Position numbers and translations under genes: made by a program | Notes under the pieces: generated by a model | The model's input: the letters and a program-made list of their open reading frames with translations, nothing else | Told to the model about the DNA's origin: nothing | Databases searched by the model: none | Assembly: GCA_024636355.1 (NCBI GenBank) | Contig: JAGXHH010000038.1 | Location: forward strand, 1-13,376 | From: Desulfobacteraceae bacterium | GTDB taxonomy: Bacteria > Desulfobacterota > Desulfobacteria > Desulfobacterales > Desulfosalsimonadaceae | Direction: 5' to 3' | DNA length: 13,376 nt | Shown here: positions 1 to 5,344 of the stretch, piece after piece | How positions within the stretch are numbered: the first letter of the stretch is position 1 | Layout of the letters: each line of letters begins with the position of its first letter

Positions 1-177
1 CCGTGCTTTTTCTTCGGGAGCCTTGTCGATTTTGTCGAACGGAATGTATTCGGCAAGACCTTTAAGCCCGCAGTTTTTCGTTATGGCAGCGGTCAATGTT
101 GTCTTGCCGTGATCGATGTGTCCAATAGTTCCCACATTCACATGCGGCTTCGTCCGCTCAAACTTCTTTTTAGACAT
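1..177 (-). CDS. tuf: Elongation factor Tu, N-terminal part (runs off the left edge)
   Basis: The first 59 residues of EF-Tu, the GTPase that delivers aminoacyl-tRNA to the ribosome. The reading begins MSKKKFERTKPHVNVGTIGH and carries the G1 loop GHIDHGKT at residues 19-26, then reaches the start of switch I (IDKAPEEKAR), where the window ends. The ATG at 175-177 is preceded by a good Shine-Dalgarno sequence (GGGGAGGA, 185-192). It is the last visible member of a minus-strand cluster behind four tRNA genes, the same gene order as the thrU-tyrU-glyT-thrT-tufB operon of E. coli, so it is very probably co-transcribed with them. The rest of the gene lies outside the window. Confidence 0.97.
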   Translation of the reverse strand, partial: MSKKKFERTKPHVNVGTIGHIDHGKTTLTAAITKNCGLKGLAEYIPFDKIDKAPEEKAR

Positions 178-184
178 CTTCCCG

Positions 185-192
185 TCCTCCCC
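185..192 (-). promoter_or_regulatory. Ribosome binding site of tuf
   Basis: On the minus strand the sequence reads GGGGAGGA seven bases before the ATG of tuf, a strong match to the anti-Shine-Dalgarno sequence. It fixes the tuf start. Confidence 0.8.
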
Positions 193-308
193 TGTTTTTA
201 TGGCATCCTTGCAAACTTTTCCAGAAACGATAAAGGCTTGCGAGCGGGCCGGATAGCCATAAGCAAATTCTTCAGACGCCCGGCTCAGAAGCGCGATTCA
301 AATAAAAA

Positions 309-385
309 TGGAGCCCACGACCGGAATCGAACCGGTGAACCTCTTCCTTACCAAGGAATCGCTCTACCTACTGAGCTACGTGGGC
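309..385 (-). tRNA. tRNA-Thr (anticodon GGT)
   Basis: A full cloverleaf on the minus strand: acceptor GCCCACG/CGTGGGC, D arm GCTC/GAGC, anticodon loop TTGGTAA giving anticodon GGT, T arm ACCGG-TTCGATT-CCGGT, and an encoded 3' CCA (309-311). The outermost pair of the anticodon stem is A-G. It sits directly before tuf, at the place held by thrT in E. coli, and 20 bases after tRNA-Gly. Confidence 0.96.
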
Positions 386-405
386 CGAATCGAAAAATGT
401 GTGTG

Positions 406-481
<76 letters not shown>

Positions 482-620
482 ACCAGGAAACTGCTGGCGG
501 ACGCCCTGCCCCGATACATCCGGAGCACCTTGCCGCTTTGTTCCAGTGAACTGCCAGTCGTGTAGTTATCCCGACTCCGCAAAAGCGAAATCTCCTACAC
601 CCAACCGTGCCGATTGGAGA

Positions 621-705
621 TGGTGGTGGGGGGAGGATTCGAACCTCCGAAGGCTTCGCCGGCAGATTTACAGTCTGCTCCCTTTGGCCGCTCGGGAACC
701 CCACC
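621..705 (-). tRNA. tRNA-Tyr (anticodon GTA)
   Basis: An 85-base class II tRNA on the minus strand with the long variable arm expected of bacterial tRNA-Tyr. The acceptor is GGTGGGG/CCCCACC, the anticodon loop CTGTAAA contains GTA, the variable arm is a GC-rich hairpin closed by GAAGCCTTC-like pairing, the T loop is TTCGAAT, and CCA is encoded (621-623). It is the second tRNA of the cluster, 21 bases after tRNA-Thr(TGT). Confidence 0.97.
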
Positions 706-726
706 ATTTTTTTTGAAATCGTATTT

Positions 727-802
727 TGGAGCCAGCGAAGGGACTCGAACCCCCGACCCACTGATTACAAATCAGTAGCTCTACCAGCTGAGCTACGCTG
801 GC
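727..802 (-). tRNA. tRNA-Thr (anticodon TGT)
   Basis: A 76-base cloverleaf on the minus strand with acceptor GCCAGCG/CGCTGGC, anticodon loop TTTGTAA (anticodon TGT), T loop TTCGAGT and encoded CCA. It is the promoter-proximal member of the tRNA-tuf cluster and begins about 20-25 bases from the expected transcription start. With the GGT isoacceptor nearer tuf, the cluster encodes two threonine tRNAs. Confidence 0.97.
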
Positions 803-829
803 CTATCCCCGCTTCGGCACAGGCACCGC

Positions 830-858
830 ATAATGCCCATTGCCCCGCAAGATGTCAA
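830..858 (-). promoter_or_regulatory. Sigma70-type promoter of the tRNA-tuf cluster
   Basis: On the minus strand a perfect -35 box TTGACA (853-858) is followed after exactly 17 bases by CATTAT (830-835), five of six matches to the -10 consensus. The bases after the -10 are GC-rich (GCGGTGCC), the kind of discriminator associated with stringent control of stable-RNA promoters. The first tRNA starts about 27 bases downstream of the -10. The promoter is seen in the sequence; its regulation is inferred. Confidence 0.85.
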
Positions 859-1232
859 GGCTTTTGCAATATGCCGAATATTTGCCGGCCTGTCAACGGT
901 TATTCCAAAAGCAATAACCTGTATACATATCAAAAGGGCTACATGGAATCAAATCTTTTTTTAGAAAAGTGATGCCATATAAAGTGCTGACAGATAGCAG
1001 ATTCATAATCGCTTTGCAAGCACATTTTGCAGCTGCACGCAAAAAACACGCACCATCTCACAACTTCCGCCCCGACTTTTAATAATATAATGATAGCTCC
1101 AACTCTTTGTGCCTGCCGCCAGCGCATAAACGCATTAAATGAAATGCAGACAATCGCCATTCCCCTGAAGCGCGTTTACAGGATGAACCTTCATCGATCC
1201 AGACGGAAGGGATTCCGGTACAGGGATAATGC
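859..1232. other. Divergent intergenic region with no supported gene
   Basis: This is the space between the minus-strand tRNA-tuf promoter and the plus-strand mltD promoter. It is AT-rich in its middle and only short unconvincing open frames cross it. I see no tRNA, no clear hairpin-plus-T-run terminator and no repeat. It probably holds upstream promoter sequence for both directions. Confidence 0.5.
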
Positions 1233-1262
1233 TTGACATGTGCTTCCGATGGATGGTACTTT
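1233..1262 (+). promoter_or_regulatory. Probable promoter of the lytic transglycosylase gene
   Basis: A perfect -35 TTGACA (1233-1238) is followed after 18 bases by TACTTT (1257-1262), a moderate -10. The predicted start of transcription near 1269 lies about 60 bases before the ATG at 1332. The TTG inside this -35 box is also the first start codon of the long open frame, which is why a naive gene call extends to 1233; the promoter reading argues against that longer start. Confidence 0.55.
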
Positions 1263-1331
1263 TTTCCGGCAAATCCCCGTGAACCGGCCGGATACTGTTT
1301 CGTCAACCCCTTCATTTTATTTAAACTTCTT

Positions 1332-3143
1332 ATGCCAAATCAAATTTTGAAATTAAAAATAAAGTCAGTTTTAAAAATCGCAACAACCATTTGCCTCTGC
1401 TGCTGCTTCCTGTTTTTTCTCGGCTGCGCAAGCCTTATCGACAAAATGGGCGGGTCGGATTTTCCATCGCCCGAAGAAACCATACAAACCCAAGATATCA
1501 CACCCGTAAACATAGCGGATATAGACGGGGGGGAAATCGAGTATCTCCCGTTAATCCCCCTCGAAGACCGCATGGCGGGAAAGAATGAACAATCCTCCGG
1601 CAAGAAATCCCAGAACGGGAAAATCCAGTCCCGGATCGACAAGTCCCTGGAATTCTACCAGTCATCTCAAGAGTACTGGCAGCAGGGCGAACTCGAAAAT
1701 GCTTTGGACGCATTGGACAAGTCGTATGCCTTGATCGTCAGCACCGAAACATTTGACATCCCGAAATTCATCCAGCAGAAAGACGACCTGCGGTTTATGA
1801 TTTCCAAGCGGATCCTCGAAATTTATGCCTCCCGCTATACTACGGTCAAGGGAAACCACAACGCGATTCCGATTGTGATGAACAAGCATGTGGAAAAGGA
1901 GCTCGAACATTTTACGAAAGGAAATGCCCGGGAATTTTTTCTCAATTCCTACCAGCGCTCCGGTTTATATCGGCCCCATATTGTCGAAGAATTAAAGAAA
2001 GCCGGCCTGCCCGAAGAACTGTCCTGGCTTCCACTGATCGAGAGCGGGTATAAAGTCAAAGCCCTGTCGAGCGCCCGGGCATTGGGCATGTGGCAGTTTA
2101 TCGCCTCGACCGGATACAAGTTCGGACTGAAACGGGATCGGTACATCGATGAACGGCTCGACCCCTATAAGTCGACCCAGGCGGCCATTGCCTACCTGAA
2201 GGAACTGCACGAAATCTTTGGTGACTGGAAAACGGTCCTGGCCGCGTATAACTGCGGTGAGGGGCGGGTCCTGCGTGAGATCCGCAAACAGAATATCAAC
2301 TATCTCGATGATTTCTGGGATCTTTACGAACACCTTCCACTAGAAACGGCCCAGTATGTGCCGAGATTTATCGCAACACTGCATATCGTAAACAACCCCG
2401 AACAATACGGACTCGATAAAATAGCCCCTGAAACGCCGATTGCCTTTGAAACGGCGCTGGTCCAGAAACAGGCGGCACTGAAAGATGTCGCGAAAGTTCT
2501 TGGCCTAACGGAAGACGAACTGACGGGAATGAACCCGGAATTGCGATACAAGGTCCTGCCCGATGAAGAATATGAACTCAAAGTTCCCGTTCTCATGGCA
2601 GAGACCCTTTTGTCAAAGCTCGATGAAATCCAGGAAACCTATCAAAGCCCGTACAATATCGCCTATCACCGGGTGCGCCCGGGTGAAACCCTTTCCACGA
2701 TCGCCCAGCGTTATAAAACCACCGTGAAGAAAATCGCCTGGTACAACAACCTGTACAGGCAAAATTATATCGTGACCGGACAGGTGCTGAAAATTCCCCA
2801 GGCCGGTGAATTTGCCGTGCGGGGTAAAACGACCGCTGCACCGAAACTCGTCACATATCACGTGCAACGGGGCGATTCCCTGTGGCTCCTGGCCAAGCGA
2901 TACAATACGACCACAAAAAAAATCGAGGTTCTCAACAAGCTCAAATCGGTCAACCTTCATGTCGGCCAGGTTCTCAATATTCCGACCGGCAATCAGGATA
3001 TCGCCGTCTATGAGGTCAAACAGGGGGACTCTCCGTTTTCCATCGCCAGGCAGCACAACATGGACGTTGACGAATTACTGAAAATCAATCATCTTTCCAA
3101 AAACAGCCGGATTTACCCGGGTCAGACACTTTACGTGCAATGA
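1332..3143 (+). CDS. mltD: MltD-like membrane-bound lytic transglycosylase with three LysM domains
   Basis: A 603-residue lipoprotein predicted to cleave the glycan strands of peptidoglycan at the outer membrane. Residues 1-31 form a signal peptide ending in a lipobox-like FLGC, with Cys32 as the lipidation site. The SLT (GH23) domain spans about 225-345, with the catalytic Glu237 in LIESGY, then the family signatures SARALGMWQFI and AAYNCGEGRV. Three LysM peptidoglycan-binding modules follow at about 445-490, 507-552 and 558-603. E. coli MltD is shorter and has two LysM modules. I chose the ATG at 1332, not the TTG at 1233, because it puts the signal peptide at the N-terminus and the TTG lies in a -35 box. 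No good Shine-Dalgarno precedes 1332, so the start is not certain. The tRNA-Arg gene follows 13 bases after the stop, so the two may share a transcript. Confidence 0.92.
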   Translation: MPNQILKLKIKSVLKIATTICLCCCFLFFLGCASLIDKMGGSDFPSPEETIQTQDITPVNIADIDGGEIEYLPLIPLEDRMAGKNEQSSGKKSQNGKIQSRIDKSLEFYQSSQEYWQQGELENALDALDKSYALIVSTETFDIPKFIQQKDDLRFMISKRILEIYASRYTTVKGNHNAIPIVMNKHVEKELEHFTKGNAREFFLNSYQRSGLYRPHIVEELKKAGLPEELSWLPLIESGYKVKALSSARALGMWQFIASTGYKFGLKRDRYIDERLDPYKSTQAAIAYLKELHEIFGDWKTVLAAYNCGEGRVLREIRKQNINYLDDFWDLYEHLPLETAQYVPRFIATLHIVNNPEQYGLDKIAPETPIAFETALVQKQAALKDVAKVLGLTEDELTGMNPELRYKVLPDEEYELKVPVLMAETLLSKLDEIQETYQSPYNIAYHRVRPGETLSTIAQRYKTTVKKIAWYNNLYRQNYIVTGQVLKIPQAGEFAVRGKTTAAPKLVTYHVQRGDSLWLLAKRYNTTTKKIEVLNKLKSVNLHVGQVLNIPTGNQDIAVYEVKQGDSPFSIARQHNMDVDELLKINHLSKNSRIYPGQTLYVQ

Positions 3144-3156
3144 CCCTCTTCATTTC

Positions 3157-3231
3157 GCCCCCGTAGCTCAGTGGATAGAGCATTGGATTCCTAATCCATG
3201 TGCGCAAGTTCGATTCTTGCCGGGGGCACCA
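3157..3231 (+). tRNA. tRNA-Arg (anticodon CCT)
   Basis: A 75-base cloverleaf with acceptor GCCCCCG/CGGGGGC, D arm GCTC/GAGC, anticodon loop TTCCTAA (anticodon CCT), T arm GCAAG-TTCGATT-CTTGC and an encoded CCA (3229-3231). It lies just after mltD and is followed by a terminator. It decodes the rare AGG codon, and tRNA genes of this type are common attachment sites. The next genes downstream are AT-rich and accessory in character, although I find no repeated copy of the tRNA 3' end inside the window. Confidence 0.96.
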
Positions 3232-3246
3232 TAAAATCAGGTACTT

Positions 3247-3281
3247 AGAGCGGTCGATATTTTGACCGCTCTTTTTTTTTT
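3247..3281 (+). terminator. Intrinsic terminator after tRNA-Arg
   Basis: A nine-base-pair stem AGAGCGGTC (3247-3255) and GACCGCTCT (3264-3272) with an eight-base loop runs straight into a tract of ten T. It is positioned to end the tRNA-Arg (and perhaps mltD) transcript. Confidence 0.93.
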
Positions 3282-3287
3282 GCGATT

Positions 3288-3308
3288 CTCTCCCCACCCT
3301 CTCCCCAC
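3288..3308. repeat. Short tandem direct repeat CTCTCCCCAC
   Basis: Two copies of CTCTCCCCAC (3288-3297 and 3299-3308) are separated by one C, immediately after the tRNA-Arg terminator and at the edge of the AT-rich stretch. Its meaning is unknown and it may be chance in a C-rich tract. Confidence 0.4.
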
Positions 3309-3427
3309 TCTTACCTCGGGAGTTACGGGATAATTCGAATAAGCCATTTTGGTGACACATAAATGCCAAGTGCTTATTGTTTTGGATAGGTGGACCCTTG
3401 TTCAAAAGGTGTTTAGACATTCTCTTT

Positions 3428-3471
3428 CATTTGCTTAGTAAAAAAAATTATTGATTGTGCCGCATTTGCTT
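3428..3471. repeat. Direct repeat CATTTGCTT upstream of the toxin-antitoxin pair
   Basis: The nonamer CATTTGCTT occurs at 3428-3436 and again at 3463-3471, 35 bases apart, in the leader of the two-gene cassette. A weak promoter-like pair (TTGATT at 3451-3456 and TACCTT at 3474-3479, 17-base spacer) overlaps the second copy. Autoregulated toxin-antitoxin operons carry operators here, so this is a candidate, but with nine bases chance is possible. Confidence 0.35.
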
Positions 3472-3517
3472 GATACCTTAGCTTTCAAATTAACATCCCA
3501 AAAAGAAGGGGATAATC

Positions 3518-4132
3518 ATGCCGAAAAAAGCGCCTCAGCGAAAAGCAAATGATATAATCGAAGCGCTTAACGAAATAGGCTCTGCTGAGCAGGGGAACAG
3601 CTTTATTCTCAATCGCTATAAACGAGAAGCAGAAAAGCTGAAAACAGGCGGTCAGGTATCAGAGGCTTTTATAATTTTAGGAATGATTGCCTGCCTGGAA
3701 GACGACGTTGAAGCCATGCATTCTTGTCACAAAAATGCTATTCATTATTCCCCGACCAGCATCATTGCGAATAGAAATTATGCCGTTTCGTTATTGAAAA
3801 CAGGATTTATAGAAGAGGCTTATAAGCACTTTGTAACAGCCTACAATATCAGTCCAACTGACAAGCATCTGTTAAACGATGTTATTCAAACTCTTCATGA
3901 TTTATCGGCTATTGGTACATGTCATGAATCAGATTTCGACTATTACGCTGAACGTTGGGTGCATCTAACAAGGGAGCAACATCCACTTTATGACGACCCC
4001 CAAAATACCGCAGAAGTCTTCGACGCCTGCGATGCAATAGTTAGTGACGACCCTGATTTGGTGACTGAGGTAGATCCAGACTCTTGGGAATTGGCCCATA
4101 GTTTGATTCAGGGCGTTAATCTCGATGGATGA
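3518..4132 (+). CDS. TPR-like protein, candidate antitoxin of the YhaV-type toxin
   Basis: A 204-residue soluble protein without signal peptide or membrane segment. The N-terminus is basic (MPKKAPQRK). Residues about 45-130 form helical repeats; 84-117 read as a tetratricopeptide unit, with AVSLLKTGFIEEAYKHF at 89-105 and the usual Pro at the end (ISPTD). The C-terminal third is strongly acidic (LYDDPQNTAEVFDACDAIV and the residues after it). The last part (Asp-Ala-Ile, Asp-Asp-Pro, then LIQGVNLDG) resembles, from memory, the C-terminal tail of PrlF, the known antitoxin of YhaV. No AbrB-type DNA-binding domain is seen. A strong Shine-Dalgarno (AGAAGGGG, 3504-3511) precedes the ATG. The toxin starts eight bases after its stop. 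Antitoxin function is inferred from position and tail. A plain TPR protein of unrelated function remains possible. Confidence 0.7.
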   Translation: MPKKAPQRKANDIIEALNEIGSAEQGNSFILNRYKREAEKLKTGGQVSEAFIILGMIACLEDDVEAMHSCHKNAIHYSPTSIIANRNYAVSLLKTGFIEEAYKHFVTAYNISPTDKHLLNDVIQTLHDLSAIGTCHESDFDYYAERWVHLTREQHPLYDDPQNTAEVFDACDAIVSDDPDLVTEVDPDSWELAHSLIQGVNLDG

Positions 4133-4140
4133 GCCGATAG

Positions 4141-4602
4141 ATGAAGATCAATAACTGGAATATCTTCTGGATTGGCCCATTTAAGGATCGATTCAACACA
4201 TTATTGTCCCAAGTTAAAGATCTATCGGAGAAAGATCCGGGGGGATATAAAAATCATCCTGATACAAAATTACTGGCAAGCATTGTGAGGGCTATAGAAG
4301 ATATAGCCCAAAACCCCTTCGATGAAAAATTCAGACTCGGGAATACACTCGGTAAAAATTATAGTCACTGGCGTCGAGCTGTTAAACTATTGCCCAAACG
4401 TTATCGATTGTTTTTCCGGGCCCACACACCCAATAAAACAATAATTCTCTGCTGGATCAATGACGAGAATACTCTGAGAAAAAAGGGTAGTAAAAACGAT
4501 GTCTATGCTGTTTTTGGACGGATGCTTGATAATGAGTCTATTCCGGATGATATTGATGAACTCATGGAGAAAGCAGAGGACCCACCAAAGAAGTTAGATT
4601 AA
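4141..4602 (+). CDS. yhaV: YhaV-family toxin (type II toxin-antitoxin ribonuclease)
   Basis: A 153-residue protein of the YhaV family, RelE-fold ribonuclease toxins; E. coli YhaV has 154 residues. Recognisable family segments are TKLLASIVRAIEDI (42-55), FRLGNTLGKNYSHWRRAVK (64-82), the core KRYRLFFRAH (86-95), IILCWINDENTLRKKGSKND (101-120) and VYAVFGRMLDN (121-131). The basic residues of the core strands typical of the RelE/YhaV active site (Arg87, Arg89, Arg93, Arg113) are present, so it looks intact. It follows the TPR-like gene by eight bases and lacks a strong Shine-Dalgarno of its own, which suggests translational coupling and low toxin output. Family assignment is from sequence recognition; the RNase activity is family knowledge. 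GC is visibly lower than in the chromosomal genes downstream. Confidence 0.85.
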   Translation: MKINNWNIFWIGPFKDRFNTLLSQVKDLSEKDPGGYKNHPDTKLLASIVRAIEDIAQNPFDEKFRLGNTLGKNYSHWRRAVKLLPKRYRLFFRAHTPNKTIILCWINDENTLRKKGSKNDVYAVFGRMLDNESIPDDIDELMEKAEDPPKKLD

Positions 4603-5054
4603 TATCTCTCACGGTTGCTGCCTTTAAAAAGCCGGATAGTTTCCCACCTGGCCTTAAGATAATCCCTAATATCTCCGACCATCATACCCATCGACTAAAA
4701 ATAATTCTCCGAATTTCCAATATATTCAATAATTTTAATCTGTGCCGCTATTTAGCTTTCATGGCGTCCGGTTTGGGAATGGAATGGTTTTAAAGAGTTC
4801 CAGCGCCTGAACAATTTATATACGTTTTTTAAAACGTGCATGAAGAGTTTTCGTCTGACGGGTTGGCTTCATCTCCCCGCTGACGGAGGTGTTTGTGCAC
4901 CATCTTTAAAAACAGTTCTGGTGGAAATGCCGTCTTCTATACTTTCTGCACGTATTGCAGCATGCACAACGGACTGATTTTCCGTTTGACACTTCTTTGT
5001 TGCAGGGCCTTGCCGCCATAGCCATTTTGCATTATAGGGTTAGCATGTTCGCTA
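4603..5054. other. Gene-free AT-rich spacer after the toxin gene
   Basis: About 450 bases with no open frame I can support on either strand. It contains a small palindrome ACGTTTTTTAAAACGT (4822-4837). A short open frame on the plus strand from about 4840 to 4980 matches nothing I know. No intrinsic terminator follows the toxin gene. With the palindromic element on its right, this may be old insertion debris, but I cannot name a source. Confidence 0.4.
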
Positions 5055-5221
5055 CCTATAAATAGTGCCTGAACGAAAACCGTCTTTTTCGCCAATATCT
5101 GCGTTCGGCTCAAATTTTAATCCTCACAATACGTCCAGTATTCCTGTATTCCTGCGGTTAAAATTTTCGCCGGCCTTGATCTTGACGAAAAATCCTGGTT
5201 TTCGTTCGGGCACTAAATAGG
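5055..5221. mobile_element. Palindromic MITE-like element, about 167 bases
   Basis: The ends are long inverted repeats. AGTGCCTGAACGAAAACC at 5064-5081 matches the reverse complement of 5197-5214 in 17 of 18 bases, and the match extends outwards imperfectly to CCTAT at 5055-5059 against ATAGG at 5217-5221. Further in, TTTTTCG (5084-5090 region) pairs with CGAAAAA, and AAATTTTAA (5112-5120) pairs with TTAAAATTT (5158-5166). Near the centre lies AATAC-GTCCA-GTATT. No coding capacity is present. Such size and structure fit a non-autonomous MITE or a large REP-like palindrome. It stands between the toxin gene and the radical SAM gene; no transposase for it is in the window. Confidence 0.75.
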
Positions 5222-5253
5222 AATTCTGCCTGGGACTTCGTTAGCGGGACAGG

Positions 5254-5285
5254 TTTACGGACGCTATTGCCGATGCCGTCCGAAA
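5254..5285. promoter_or_regulatory. Hairpin in the leader of the radical SAM gene
   Basis: CGGACG (5258-5263) and CGTCCG (5277-5282) pair around a 13-base loop, and flanking TTT (5254-5256) and AAA (5283-5285) can extend the stem past one bulged A. It lies about 60 bases before the ATG at 5345. On the plus strand it is followed by A residues and not T, so it is not a forward terminator; on the minus strand it is followed by TTT only. A leader structure or protein site is possible. Confidence 0.35.
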
Positions 5286-5333
5286 AAGAGGCAGGCCAAC
5301 TGACATATCGTAAATTGAAATTGAAAATAAAAT

Positions 5334-5340
5334 AAGGAAG
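5334..5340 (+). promoter_or_regulatory. Ribosome binding site of the radical SAM fusion
   Basis: AAGGAAG ends four bases before the ATG at 5345 (the AAGGA core ends six before it), supporting that start. Confidence 0.75.
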
Positions 5341-5344
5341 CACC

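Noticed and set aside
3085..3420. Minus-strand open frame of 111 codons over tRNA-Arg and the terminator
   Set aside because: It reads RQESNLRTWIRNP and so on, the antisense of tRNA-Arg, then the terminator T-run; no domain or ribosome site.
3282..3420. Integrase remnant beside tRNA-Arg
   Set aside because: I looked for tyrosine recombinase motifs on both strands and found none that can be supported.
4822..4837. ACGTTTTTTAAAACGT as a terminator of the toxin gene
   Set aside because: It is 220 bases after the stop, is AT-rich and is not followed by a T run.
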